Below are positions 7,135 through 15,501 of a stretch of 64,000 bases of DNA, piece by piece. The notes under the pieces were generated by a model that was not told where the DNA came from, did no database searches, and saw nothing but the letters and a program-made list of their open reading frames with translations. Source of the DNA: Bacillota bacterium (GTDB taxonomy: Bacteria; Bacillota; Clostridia; Lachnospirales; Lachnospiraceae); contig JAEXAX010000034.1 of the NCBI GenBank assembly GCA_023458035.1, positions 200,914-264,913 on the forward strand, read 5' to 3'. A program made the translations under genes and the position numbers. Each line of letters begins with the position of its first letter. The stretch's first letter is position 1.

Positions 7135-8379
7135 TCAATTTCCTTCTTTTTTGGTCGCCTCTAAATAATCAAAGAGAGTGTTGAAGAATTCGTTTCCGCT
7201 GATTCTGCTGAGAGCACCGGCTGAAACGGAAACTTCATCATAGCTTGTGACCGCGTCATTTCGGATGTTTTTTCCGCTGATCACCACCGGCACCGGATCA
7301 CCGCTGTGTTCCCGTCTTTCGCAAGGGGTGGAATGGTCGGCGGCCAGGGCAATGATAAGGTTTTCTTTGATCGCCGCCTGTGCAGACTGCAGGATAATAC
7401 CGGCCATTCGATCATAGATTTCGATTGCTTTAACCTTGCCGAGCGGATCATTATCATGTCCCATTAGATCGGTGGCCTTGTAGTGCAGTACGACAAAGTC
7501 ATGTTCTTTCAGGGCTTCGACTGCCAGCCGGCATTTCATCTCGATATTGGTATCTATATTTCCGGTAAAGCTTTCATGGGTAATGGTTGTAAAGCCGGCC
7601 AGCTTGGCCACCCCCAGCACGGTCGATTCACAGGCGACACAGGCGGCCCTGACCTTGTACCTTTCAGCTGTTTTTTCAAGTCGCGGCATCTTGCCGGCGC
7701 CCCTGGTCAGCACATAGTTTGCCTTTAATAATCCCTGCTTTGCGCGCTCCACATTGACGGGATGTTGATCAAGGATTTCAAAAATCTTCTGTTGGATCCT
7801 TCCGATGATGAGGCTGGTTCTGGCGGAGGCCTCATCATTATCCTGCGGGGCGGGCGGCGTTTTGACAGCCAGTCCTTCCGTTTTTGGGTCGGTATCGGCC
7901 ACTTTTTCAGACAGGCTCTCGCCCCTCAGAACCAATACGGCCCGGTGCTCGGTGGATTCTTTAAAGATCACCCTGACACCGTCTACCTCCATTCCGTTGA
8001 TGGCTTTTGCAAGTTCACCGGTACCCCGGCGAATACGACCGGCTCTTCGATCTACCACAACTTGATTTTCATCGACTGTCGCAAAATTACATCTAAAGGC
8101 GATATCGCCGGCCTGCAGTTCGATATCATTGCCAAAGGCCTCGATCGGGCCCCGGCCCGGATAGTCCTTCAGCGAATAGCCAAATAGAATCATATGACCA
8201 AGATCGGTACCGACCGGAGTGCCGGCTTTGTGAAGATCCATGATACCGCAGGAGCCGTAAGCGGCCAGTTTGTTTAGGTTTTCTTTTTTGGCATATTGCA
8301 GAGGAGTGAGGAAACCAAGTTCCTCGCAAGGTCTGTCGCCAAGACCGTCTGCAATCATTAATAAGATTTTATTTTTCAC
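7135..8379 (-). CDS. ApgM-type (alkaline phosphatase superfamily) phosphoglycerate mutase-like enzyme
   Basis: This 414-aa protein belongs to the COG3635/ApgM family of cofactor-independent phosphoglycerate mutases, metalloenzymes of the alkaline phosphatase superfamily. Visible motifs are the N-terminal metal site MIADGLGDRP, the nucleophile region GTPVGTDLGHMILFGY (about residues 52-67), the family-typical RCNFATVD and DRRAGRI segments, and the C-terminal metal ligands AADHSTPCERREHSGDPVP. In characterised members the nucleophile is Ser in a GSD motif; here it is Thr (GTD). The gene follows a DASS anion symporter by 9 nt. Glycolytic mutase is the family default, but the transporter link and the Thr nucleophile leave room for another phospho- or phosphono-substrate. 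Confidence 0.75.
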   Translation of the reverse strand: MKNKILLMIADGLGDRPCEELGFLTPLQYAKKENLNKLAAYGSCGIMDLHKAGTPVGTDLGHMILFGYSLKDYPGRGPIEAFGNDIELQAGDIAFRCNFATVDENQVVVDRRAGRIRRGTGELAKAINGMEVDGVRVIFKESTEHRAVLVLRGESLSEKVADTDPKTEGLAVKTPPAPQDNDEASARTSLIIGRIQQKIFEILDQHPVNVERAKQGLLKANYVLTRGAGKMPRLEKTAERYKVRAACVACESTVLGVAKLAGFTTITHESFTGNIDTNIEMKCRLAVEALKEHDFVVLHYKATDLMGHDNDPLGKVKAIEIYDRMAGIILQSAQAAIKENLIIALAADHSTPCERREHSGDPVPVVISGKNIRNDAVTSYDEVSVSAGALSRISGNEFFNTLFDYLEATKKEGN

Positions 8380-8388
8380 AGCATTCTC

Positions 8389-9831
8389 CTATAATACGAA
8401 CTTCAGCCAGCCGAAGTAAATCAACGACATGGAACATGCTCCGATAAAGCAGGAAACCAGACCATAGATTAATTCATCCTTTACTGTAAAGTAGCCGGTA
8501 CCGAAGTAAAGAGTGTTTACCTTCGAGTGCGGCGGCAGGGTAATGGTGTAGGCGATACCGAAGGAGCAAGCCAGCGCCAACGGAACCGGATCCATACCAA
8601 GCTGTGCGGACAAGGCGATAACAGCCGGGATCAGGATGGTGGTACGAACCGTTTTGCTGGTGAAGATCAAGTGACTGAAAACAGAAATAAAGATCAAAAC
8701 CAGGGCCACGACAGCGGTCGGCATCTTATCCAGACCGGTCGCATTGATCAACTTGCCGATCACCCATGATGCGGCTTCGGTATCATTTACAGCATTTCCG
8801 ACAGCGTAGGCGCCGGCTGAGAAAATCATCAGATCCCACTTGATTTTGGCTTCTTTCCAGGTGATCACACCGATTCCCGGCATTAGGCAAAGGAACATAG
8901 CCAAAACGGCTGTCTGCTCGGTTGAGATTTTGAAACCGAACCAGGCCTTCTGATAATCTCCGGTCGCCCAGAGAAGCAGGGTGATGACAAAAATGATAAC
9001 GGCTTTGATTTCTCTTTGTGAGATCGGGCCAAGCTCCTGCAGCTGCTGTTTCAGGGATTGAGTGAAGCTGTCAGCATTTTCTTTGAATTCGTCCTTATAT
9101 TTAAACAGGAATATGCCGGCAATAAAGGCGAAGATGGTGGTCAGCAGGGCCTGCGGCAGGGAACCCATTAACCACTGCATATAACCGATCTGGCCATGCG
9201 CCTGTTCGTTGATAAAGCCGACTGCCAAAACCTGTGCCGATGTTGCGGTCATCACAACTGAGGTGGCGAAGCCGTTGTTCTGGACGCCCTGCAGCATCAT
9301 CAGCTTACCGAATTTGCTTTGCCCGGGCATTGCCTTAAAGACTTCCAGAATGATGAGTGCGATCGGAACGATCAGAGAGGCTCTGGCGGTCGTCGATGGC
9401 ACAAAGAAGGCCAAAATATAGTTTACCACTACAAATACGATCAAAGTTTGTGTCGGTGTCTTGGCGAATTTTGTAACCAAGGTTAATGCGATTCGTTTTC
9501 CGAGGTTTGAAGCACTCATGGCGGAGGTCAATACAAAGGCTGCAACCATTAACCAGATAATATCATAGCCAAGAGTACCGAAGGCGACATCCTGCTTCTT
9601 CACTGCTCCCAGCAGTGGTAAAAGCAAGACAATTAATATTGACGTTAAGTAAATCGGGATCGGCTTACTGATCCACATGATCAGTGCGAACGTAAACAGG
9701 GCCAAACTGATCTGCCCTTCGCGGGACATTCCGCCGGGAAGAGGCATGAAGAACAGAATGAGGAAGGCCAGGATCGCCAATCCGGTTCCTATCAAACTCG
9801 ATAGATTTTTTTTCGATGTTTCCTTTGACAT
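8389..9831 (-). CDS. SLC13/DASS-family sodium:anion (dicarboxylate) symporter
   Basis: This 480-aa polytopic protein (about 12 hydrophobic segments) belongs to the divalent anion:Na+ symporter family (CitT/SdcS/DIT1). Family features are an early PIPIYLTSILIVLLLPLLG, the SNT-like motif region FVPSTTARASLIVPI (about residues 148-162) and the C-terminal TLPPHSKVNTLYFGTGYF, the second sodium-site repeat. I prefer the ATG at 9831 (MSKETSKK) because GGAGG lies 6 nt before it; an ATG 12 nt upstream overlaps that Shine-Dalgarno. It is co-oriented with the ApgM-like gene and divergent from the LysR gene, so it is probably LysR-controlled. The anion imported is not known. Confidence 0.88.
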   Translation of the reverse strand: MSKETSKKNLSSLIGTGLAILAFLILFFMPLPGGMSREGQISLALFTFALIMWISKPIPIYLTSILIVLLLPLLGAVKKQDVAFGTLGYDIIWLMVAAFVLTSAMSASNLGKRIALTLVTKFAKTPTQTLIVFVVVNYILAFFVPSTTARASLIVPIALIILEVFKAMPGQSKFGKLMMLQGVQNNGFATSVVMTATSAQVLAVGFINEQAHGQIGYMQWLMGSLPQALLTTIFAFIAGIFLFKYKDEFKENADSFTQSLKQQLQELGPISQREIKAVIIFVITLLLWATGDYQKAWFGFKISTEQTAVLAMFLCLMPGIGVITWKEAKIKWDLMIFSAGAYAVGNAVNDTEAASWVIGKLINATGLDKMPTAVVALVLIFISVFSHLIFTSKTVRTTILIPAVIALSAQLGMDPVPLALACSFGIAYTITLPPHSKVNTLYFGTGYFTVKDELIYGLVSCFIGACSMSLIYFGWLKFVL

Positions 9832-9906
9832 TTCAACCTCCATAAATTTGTTTTATTTGTGTATATATATTATATGTCGAGCACAACTATAAAACAAAAG
9901 AATTAT

Positions 9907-9936
9907 ATTATCATAATGATAATTATTTGTTATAAT
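9907..9936 (+). promoter_or_regulatory. Divergent control region with LysR-type palindrome and -10 box
   Basis: The 126-bp gap between the symporter and LysR genes holds ATTATCATAATGATAAT (9907-9923). This palindrome contains the T-N11-A pattern (T9909 to A9921) preferred by LysR proteins, and TATAAT follows at 9931-9936. The site fits autoregulation and control of the divergent transport gene. It also resembles a Fur box, which cannot be excluded. Confidence 0.5.
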
Positions 9937-9957
9937 CATCCTGAGGAGGAAATAGAG

Positions 9958-10863
9958 ATGGATTTAGAGAAGCTGGAAAGCTTTGTGATGCTTGCACAGG
10001 TAAAAAATTTCACCGAGGCGGCAGAGAATTTATATATTTCACAACCGGCGCTCAGTAAAAGAATCAAGAACCTGGAGGATGAACTGAAGGTACCGCTGTT
10101 TAATCGAATAGGGAAAAGGACATTTTTGACATCAGAAGGAGAATATTTTTTAAAATATGCGAGAAGCGCCATAGCAAATCATAATTTATTGCTGGAGCAT
10201 ATCAGTCAAATCCGAAATCTGGAAAAAGGGATTCTGAGATTTGGGGCCACAAATTTTATCGGCATCTATATCATGCCGCAGATCATAGCCGAGTTTACGA
10301 AACAGTATCCTCATATAGACATTAAAATGACGATCAATTCATCCAAAAATATCATCGCCATGCTGGAAAATAATGAGCTTGAATTTGTCTTTTTATCAAA
10401 TTATGTTTTGGATGAAAACAGCGGTTTTATATCAAAAAAACTGACACAGGACAAACTACAGTTTGTGGTCTCAAAGGATCATGAGCTGGCGCAACAAAGC
10501 CTGTGTGATATAGACGAAATAAGAAAATACAAATACATCACCAAAGGAGTGAAATCATCTCAAACTGTATTTTTGAACGAAATCTTAAAGGCTCGGGGAA
10601 TCGAATTTTCCAATCAGCTGATCATCAATAATCAAGAGGCGATCAAAGAGGCGGTTTGCAGAAGCATCGGCTTTTCCATCATATCGGAAAAAGCACTGAC
10701 CAGAGAAATAGAATCCGGAGTATTGAAAACGCTGGCAGTAAAGGGGGTGGAGTTCGCCAGGAACATTCATTGTGTATTTATCAAAGACAGCTTTTTGACA
10801 CCGGCCGCCAGGCGCTTTCTGGAAATAGCCGAAGAGATATATGGCGAAGGGGCAGATATGTAG
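9958..10863 (+). CDS. LysR-family transcriptional regulator
   Basis: This 301-aa protein has the N-terminal winged HTH of LysR proteins (residues 1-60: LESFVMLAQVKNFTEAAENL, then SQPALSKRIKNLEDEL and PLFNR) and a periplasmic-binding-protein-like co-inducer domain (about 90-295). ATG 9958 was chosen because GAGGAGG lies 9 nt upstream and homology begins there. Its divergent position suggests control of the DASS symporter/ApgM-like operon in response to an imported anion. Base composition is AT-richer than the transporter genes. Confidence 0.9.
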   Translation: MDLEKLESFVMLAQVKNFTEAAENLYISQPALSKRIKNLEDELKVPLFNRIGKRTFLTSEGEYFLKYARSAIANHNLLLEHISQIRNLEKGILRFGATNFIGIYIMPQIIAEFTKQYPHIDIKMTINSSKNIIAMLENNELEFVFLSNYVLDENSGFISKKLTQDKLQFVVSKDHELAQQSLCDIDEIRKYKYITKGVKSSQTVFLNEILKARGIEFSNQLIINNQEAIKEAVCRSIGFSIISEKALTREIESGVLKTLAVKGVEFARNIHCVFIKDSFLTPAARRFLEIAEEIYGEGADM

Positions 10864-10890
10864 ACGCTTATTACTGACCGGAAGCAATAT

Positions 10891-10946
10891 AAAGCACCCC
10901 CAAGGAGGTTCGGCATGAATGAAATCCGACCTGGAGGTGCTTTTTT
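10891..10946 (+). terminator. Terminator after the LysR gene
   Basis: AAAGCACC (10891-10898) pairs with GGTGCTTT, and the inner part continues imperfectly (CCAAGGAGGTTCGG with CCGACCTGG). A run of six T (10941-10946) follows. It lies 28 nt after the LysR stop. Confidence 0.8.
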
Positions 10947-10969
10947 GGGCTAAACATGTGTGCGGGTTG

Positions 10970-11125
10970 CTATGAAATGAAAAGATACGAAATACCCGTG
11001 AGAACAACTAGGCTGCAAAATAATAGTTTCCATAAAAATACGTTTTTCTTAAATATTTTATCACTGAATAGTAAAAAAAGCGCCGCTGTTAAAAAAATAA
11101 TTAGTCTTAAGTAATTGAGAATCAT
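10970..11125 (-). CDS. Small two-helix membrane protein, unknown function
   Basis: A 51-aa protein starting MILNYLRLIIFLTAALFLLF, with two hydrophobic stretches (about 2-21 and 31-50) joined by a short basic loop (SDKIFKKN). ATG 11125 is preceded by GAGGTG at a suitable distance; a longer in-frame extension upstream has no ribosome binding site. No family is recognised. It is the most downstream of a run of minus-strand membrane and zinc-ribbon genes of unknown role (10970-13937), but separated from the next by about 145 bp of AT-rich DNA. Coding status is likely but not certain. Confidence 0.5.
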   Translation of the reverse strand: MILNYLRLIIFLTAALFLLFSDKIFKKNVFLWKLLFCSLVVLTGISYLFIS

Positions 11126-11270
11126 ATCATTCACCTCGCTGCATTGTTTTATAGGCTCCGGTTGAGGTATTGATTGCTTGATATAGTGGTGATCACCGGA
11201 AGTCTTGTGTGTTTTGGCTATTTTTATTATACAATACCATGTTTGCGTGGTCAATATTACTATAAAAATA

Positions 11271-11825
11271 TTATATATTATTATGGTTGTTATGTCGTAA
11301 AAAAATTAGGATCACAGCTCCTGCAAGCGTAGCGGCAATACTGATATAGATAATCGGCGGTGCAAATCCCCAAACATAACGGTTGTTTGGGATAATACCG
11401 CGAAACGTAAATTCTGCTTTTAGAAGGATGAAGGTAGCCAAGGCCAACAGACCACTGACGATCGTTCCGATCGGCTTTTTTAACCACGATAGCAATAAAG
11501 ACAGTAGGCTAAAAAAGATAAATACCGTTATAATAACGAGGTAAGTGATGCTTTCAGCTTTTACTCTTTCTATTTTCATTGCTTTGGTGTATATTTTTCC
11601 AAGTTTGATTAGAGAAAGATTGATGGTTTCTTTGTTTGGCATATCCAATAACTTGTCGGAAACAGTATTCGGATTTGCTTCCAGATATTCCCGGAACTCT
11701 GTTGAAGCCGTTGCCATTGGCATAAGAGCTGTCATTACCAGCATAATCGAGCCTAATAGCATGGCCCAAAACGGATACAGCAGCTTTTTTTCGGGCTTTT
11801 TCTTTATTTCGGTCGTATCGTTCAT
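11271..11825 (-). CDS. Hypothetical membrane protein with four predicted helices
   Basis: A 184-aa protein with a short charged N-terminus, a first hydrophobic helix (about 18-38), a soluble outer segment (about 40-90, containing EFREYLEANPNTVSDKLL), and three further helices (about 92-113, 118-137 and 150-175). The end is His/Asn-rich (RHNNHNNI). No family is recognised. It lies 21 nt downstream of a zinc-ribbon protein gene in the same orientation, so the pair is probably co-transcribed. Function unknown. Confidence 0.7.
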   Translation of the reverse strand: MNDTTEIKKKPEKKLLYPFWAMLLGSIMLVMTALMPMATASTEFREYLEANPNTVSDKLLDMPNKETINLSLIKLGKIYTKAMKIERVKAESITYLVIITVFIFFSLLSLLLSWLKKPIGTIVSGLLALATFILLKAEFTFRGIIPNNRYVWGFAPPIIYISIAATLAGAVILIFLRHNNHNNI

Positions 11826-11846
11826 GATCTAGTCCTCCATTTAATT

Positions 11847-13058
11847 TTATTTTTGTGCCACTTCCAGTAACTTTGCGGTTACTCTGGTTTGAACTTCCAG
11901 ATAATATGCTGTTTCCGCTTCATTCAGATCATTGCTTTGCCATTTTTCAAACTTGGCAGCCCAATCAGCATATGTACTCATGAATTTTGTATAATCCGCC
12001 AATAAGGTTAGATCACCGGAATTGCCATCATACTTTTTCATAAAGGTGACATAGTCATCTATAAATGCTTCATAGCTGTCCATGGCTTCTTTAAAATCTT
12101 TTCGCAGTCCGTTGGTCGTTTCCTGCTTGGGTGTTTCTTGTTTGGCCGTTTCCTGTTTGGGTGTTTCGGTGGTTGATGAAGCACTCTTTTCGGCCGCAGC
12201 GGGGTTTTTAGGATCCGTATCTTCTTTTTTAGAAGCTTCTTTTGGAGATTCGATCGTTACAGACATGATGCGATTTCCTTCATAACGCAAGAAAATGTGA
12301 TATTTTTCGGCATTATGGGCAGAGTAAGATGTTTCATGCTTTTCGTAATTTACTGTAAAACCATTGTCAGCGCAGGCAGAAACATATTGCTGGTAATCTT
12401 CTTTGCTGGTTTCTCCGATATAGACAAAGAAACTGTTCTCATTTTCGTAAGTGAATTTTCCGATAGTGGACTTTGGAACCGGAAGCATCTTCCCGACAGC
12501 ACTGGCAGGCCAGGTGATACTTTCTAATTTTAAGGGAGCTTTCAGTTCAATGGAAAAATGATCGCTGTAATGAATCAGATGTAAAGAATAACCATCGGTG
12601 TTATACGCTTTATAACTGAGGGAATCTTTTTTGGCATCAATGGTAAAGCCTTTGCCGGTACAGTCGGTCATATATTGATTGTACTGTACATCGCTTATCT
12701 TGTTAACATCCATCCGGAGTTCTTCGTCAGAGTTGGTGTGAAGTTCGCAGTTTTTTGAAGGGGGCTCGGGAATGACATTCTTTAAGATGACAGTCGGCCA
12801 TACATTTGGTGGGCGGCGACCGACCACATAGCTGATACCGATGATAGCGATCACCAACAGTAGATAAAACCGCCAAGTCAAATAAAATGGTTTAGGTGAT
12901 TTTTTATGCTTTTTAGGAGAGGGCGGGATAAAGTTTGCTGACTGTTGCGGCGGGGCTTGTGGTATTGCCTTTGAGTGATTGCTTAGATCGGCATTAGACC
13001 CGCAAACAGGACAGAAATTGCCTTCAAAACTGGTATTACATCTAGCGCATGTTTTCAT
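11847..13058 (-). CDS. Zinc-ribbon membrane protein with duplicated module and DUF6591-like C-terminus
   Basis: This 403-aa protein begins with a zinc ribbon (CARCNTSFEGNFCPVCG, Cys4/7/16/19). It has a basic segment and one membrane helix (about 62-80). Two related modules of about 75 residues follow, each with a YxxYxxxCxxxGF pattern (YNQYMTDCTGKGF and YQQYVSACADNGF) and a SYxAxNxxxY stretch. A linker of tandem KQET(P/A) repeats precedes a C-terminal helical domain (from about residue 320: LRKDFKEAMDSYEAFIDDYV), which resembles the DUF6591 family common in Clostridia. Function is unknown. The ribbon is cytoplasmic and the modules are probably outside. The neighbouring 284-aa gene also encodes zinc ribbons. 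Confidence 0.75.
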   Translation of the reverse strand: MKTCARCNTSFEGNFCPVCGSNADLSNHSKAIPQAPPQQSANFIPPSPKKHKKSPKPFYLTWRFYLLLVIAIIGISYVVGRRPPNVWPTVILKNVIPEPPSKNCELHTNSDEELRMDVNKISDVQYNQYMTDCTGKGFTIDAKKDSLSYKAYNTDGYSLHLIHYSDHFSIELKAPLKLESITWPASAVGKMLPVPKSTIGKFTYENENSFFVYIGETSKEDYQQYVSACADNGFTVNYEKHETSYSAHNAEKYHIFLRYEGNRIMSVTIESPKEASKKEDTDPKNPAAAEKSASSTTETPKQETAKQETPKQETTNGLRKDFKEAMDSYEAFIDDYVTFMKKYDGNSGDLTLLADYTKFMSTYADWAAKFEKWQSNDLNEAETAYYLEVQTRVTAKLLEVAQK

Positions 13059-13082
13059 TACTATTTCTCCTCGTGTAAAATA

Positions 13083-13937
13083 TTAGTTCTTTAACCGTGA
13101 TATACTTTTAAAATAATTGACAGCTACGATAATCAGTACAATTCCGCCGCATAAGCTCCCCAGGGAGCCGTTCCTGAGTAGAAAAGACAATATGATCGTC
13201 AATAATCCGCCGGCAGCGGCAACAGCAAAATCGATGACGCGGGCATCTCGCTTGGCCAGACTGGCGGCCGAAGCGATCAACACACCATAGGCTGTCAATT
13301 GTATCAAGGCAGAATTGCTGCCGGTAAGATCCATGAAAATTGCTACAAGCATTAAAAATATACCAACACAGGCTGCAAGGTTACGCACCACAGTGCTGAG
13401 TGTAAATTTACTGATTCTGCGCCGGCGTTCGGCGGTGATCGTTGATAGACAGCGATCATAGATTTGTTGTATTTGGGCGAAATCTGCGTGGCCACGAAAG
13501 ATGATCAGAGATTTTTGATACGCCTGTTCAAATTTGGCCAACCATGCTGAGGAGATATTTTGATTATCCTCGCCGAGAATATTCGAGGAAGCCAAAATCA
13601 TAAATTCAATAATATCTTCCTTTGCATTTGGTATGGGGAAATTTCTAATCAGTTGTTCTTTTTGGTGTATCGTTTGCGTATGGTTGCTCTCATGAAAAAA
13701 AGCTTGAACGGAACCGGCTGCAGATTGATCGCGCAATTCGCAGCCGCAAGCGGGACAGTGTCCGATAAAGGAGTCAAGTGTTGTTCCGCAATGAGGACAA
13801 CTATGTGAGTGACCGCCATAAAACTTTTTTTGATGATCCGGGGGAGCTTCGGGAGAGGGCCTGATTATTGTGCCGCAGTGCGTACAAAAATTTGCGTGGT
13901 TTGGGATTTCGGAACCGCAGTTTGTGCAAAGCAACAT
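13083..13937 (-). CDS. Double zinc-ribbon membrane protein, unknown function
   Basis: This 284-aa protein has two zinc ribbons. The first is CTNCGSEIPNHANFCTHCG (residues 4-22). The second is CPHCG...CPACG (about 47-67). A soluble stretch (about 90-170) follows, then four hydrophobic helices to the end. It opens a minus-strand run with the DUF6591-like protein (24-nt gap) and the four-helix protein. Zinc-ribbon plus membrane-tail proteins are frequent in Firmicutes and poorly characterised. GTPase, protease or enzyme motifs are absent. Confidence 0.75.
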   Translation of the reverse strand: MLLCTNCGSEIPNHANFCTHCGTIIRPSPEAPPDHQKKFYGGHSHSCPHCGTTLDSFIGHCPACGCELRDQSAAGSVQAFFHESNHTQTIHQKEQLIRNFPIPNAKEDIIEFMILASSNILGEDNQNISSAWLAKFEQAYQKSLIIFRGHADFAQIQQIYDRCLSTITAERRRRISKFTLSTVVRNLAACVGIFLMLVAIFMDLTGSNSALIQLTAYGVLIASAASLAKRDARVIDFAVAAAGGLLTIILSFLLRNGSLGSLCGGIVLIIVAVNYFKSISRLKN

Positions 13938-14197
13938 TTTATTACCTCCGATTTGGAAGACCGAACGATTGTGGTTTTACAAGTTCAAAAAGACATCGGC
14001 GGTCATTCCGAAAATTATGTAAACATTATATATATATATATTGTCAAGAAAAATATACAAAAACACCGAAGAAGCTGTCTGGTGAAAACAATTTATCCAT
14101 GAACAGCACGCCTGACAATCTCACAGAAAATGATGATCTTTATATAATTAAAGAGGTAAAATTTTTCGTCATTGCCCTCAAATATTTTTTCAATACA

Positions 14198-14227
14198 TTA
14201 CCAACTTTATGTAAAATGTGTTATACT
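14198..14227 (+). promoter_or_regulatory. Promoter of the secreted-protein gene
   Basis: TTACCA (14198-14203), an 18-bp spacer and TATACT (14222-14227) form a plausible sigma-A promoter in AT-rich DNA. Transcription would start near 14234, leaving a leader of about 260 nt before ATG 14496. Confidence 0.5.
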
Positions 14228-14257
14228 AAACTTAAGTATAGTAACAGATCCACAGCA

Positions 14258-14445
14258 CCGGAAAAAGTATACCGGAGATGGTTTGAAATTACCCGGAAGG
14301 ACACCGGGAGAAAGGAAAAATCCAATCACCATCACCGATGATTGGACTATACGTGTATTATGAATTACTACAATCCGCAACGATATAAAAACGGTGATAC
14401 GGCTAAGGTATTACAGCTGAAAGTAGTTGGTTGTAATACCTTAGC
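14258..14445 (+). other. Hairpin-rich leader upstream of the secreted-protein gene
   Basis: The otherwise gene-free stretch 13938-14495 contains four successive inverted repeats after the promoter. They are CCGG (14258-14261/14272-14275), CCCGG/CCGGG (14292-14296/14304-14308), TCCAATCA/TGATTGGA (14321-14328/14339-14346) and a perfect 14-bp stem GCTAAGGTATTACA/TGTAATACCTTAGC (14402-14415/14432-14445). The last has no T-tract, so it is not a simple terminator. ACAGCT (14413-14418) and AGCTGT (14449-14454) could pair instead and open it. I recognise no known riboswitch class. The part before the promoter (13938-14197) is AT-rich with nothing else supported. Confidence 0.4.
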
Positions 14446-14495
14446 TAAAGCTGTCAATGAGAACCAATAAAAAACAATGTAAGGGAGGTTTTCAA

Positions 14496-15215
14496 ATGAA
14501 GAAAATATCAAAACAATTAGCGGTTATGGCAATTATAGTGGGGATAATTGCAAGCACAGTTCCATCTTATGCAATGGAGTATTCAAGCAATAATACCGGT
14601 AATTTTCTTATTTCAAGTGAAAGTCATACAAACGGAGAAGGAATCGAAGTAAACTTTAAAGAATTCTCGTTTATAACCGGTGATTATAAAGAAGATGATG
14701 TTTACACAATGAACCATGTTAGTTCTGCTGGTGAGATTGTCAAAATAGTGGATAAGGATACGGGAAGCATCCTTGAAACTATGACAGTAAAGAAAGCTGA
14801 ATTTACAAACCACAGAAGCGCTGTATATCCTTATACATTTACAAGAACTAAGCATTTCGGAATTACAGATGTGTATATTGATATAGCAGTAGAATTATAC
14901 AATCGTGGTTCCTTTAGACAAATAAATTCTATTCAGTATCATTATGTTGGAGTTTCAAGTAGAATAAGCCCAATGGCATTAGTAGATAAAAGTTCATCTG
15001 TATGGAGCCCAGGTAATAAATTTCCAACAATAGAAGTTAATTATGGATATTCCGGCACATTAGAAACTACACTTGATATTGGAGTTAATGGTTCTGTAAA
15101 TGCAGGTCTCGAGGCAAAACTTTTAAATGCAGGTTTTAGTGTGGGAGGCTCTGGAGGAGGAAAAGTTTATTATAGACGACCAGTCTTAAGTAACGGAACA
15201 ATACGGTTGTATTAG
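14496..15215 (+). CDS. Secreted protein of unknown function
   Basis: A 239-aa protein with a classical signal peptide (MKKISKQLAVMAIIVGIIA, cleavage near STVPSYA/M). The mature part is rich in Thr, Ser and aromatic residues and probably beta-structured. The C-terminal 60 residues are Gly-rich (GVNGSVNAGLEAKLLNAG, GGSGGGK). No lipobox, LPxTG or membrane anchor is seen, so it is probably released. GGGAGG lies 7 nt before ATG 14496; an in-frame upstream ATG (14457) has no such site. Low GC and unusual codon use compared with the ABC genes downstream suggest recent acquisition. It is followed at 8 nt by a 51-aa membrane protein. Family not recognised; an antimicrobial or adhesive role would be a guess. 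Confidence 0.7.
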   Translation: MKKISKQLAVMAIIVGIIASTVPSYAMEYSSNNTGNFLISSESHTNGEGIEVNFKEFSFITGDYKEDDVYTMNHVSSAGEIVKIVDKDTGSILETMTVKKAEFTNHRSAVYPYTFTRTKHFGITDVYIDIAVELYNRGSFRQINSIQYHYVGVSSRISPMALVDKSSSVWSPGNKFPTIEVNYGYSGTLETTLDIGVNGSVNAGLEAKLLNAGFSVGGSGGGKVYYRRPVLSNGTIRLY

Positions 15216-15223
15216 GAGGCAAT

Positions 15224-15379
15224 ATGATGAGCAATAAAAATGATGGTTTTAAATTCAAGCAGTTTTTAATTGATAACTTTGGCGCCTTAATAATCTCTAT
15301 TTCTATCTCTGCTTCTATTTTAACATTTACGTATTTTTTTTATAAGTGTATGATATATTTAGCACTGAGAGTAGGGTGA
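15224..15379 (+). CDS. Small membrane protein (51 aa), partner of the secreted protein
   Basis: ATG 15224 is preceded by a consensus AGGAGG (15214-15219) and opens a 51-codon frame, MMSNKNDGFKFKQFLIDNFG and onward, ending in TGA at 15377-15379. One long hydrophobic stretch (about residues 20-41, rich in Ile/Ser) would span the membrane, with a short C-terminal tail. It starts 8 nt after the secreted-protein gene and must be co-transcribed. Immunity, export or anchoring of its neighbour are all possible; none is shown. Confidence 0.55.
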   Translation: MMSNKNDGFKFKQFLIDNFGALIISISISASILTFTYFFYKCMIYLALRVG

Positions 15380-15390
15380 CATGAAAGGCA

Positions 15391-15501
15391 ATGTTCTTCC
15401 CCGGGCCTAGTCATCAAGACGAAAGCAAAGTATTTGAAGCTTCGGATTTTGATATTGACATGGAACAATCGTTGAAGCAAACTGCGTATGACGATTGGTG
15501 A
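15391..15501 (+). pseudogene. Possible 3' remnant of a larger gene
   Basis: A 36-codon frame (MFFPGPSHQDESKVFEASDF..., ending YDDW and TGA) reads like an acidic C-terminal tail rather than a whole protein. It has no ribosome binding site and no open frame upstream. Its base composition differs from the AT-rich gene before it. It may mark the edge of the acquired segment 14000-15380. The remainder of the gap 15502-15806 holds a hairpin terminator and nothing else convincing. Confidence 0.25.

Noticed and set aside
13868..14341. Open frames of 97-157 aa across the AT-rich gap
   Set aside because: No ribosome binding sites, overlap the 5' end of the double zinc-ribbon gene and the promoter/leader of the secreted-protein gene, and no protein-like composition.
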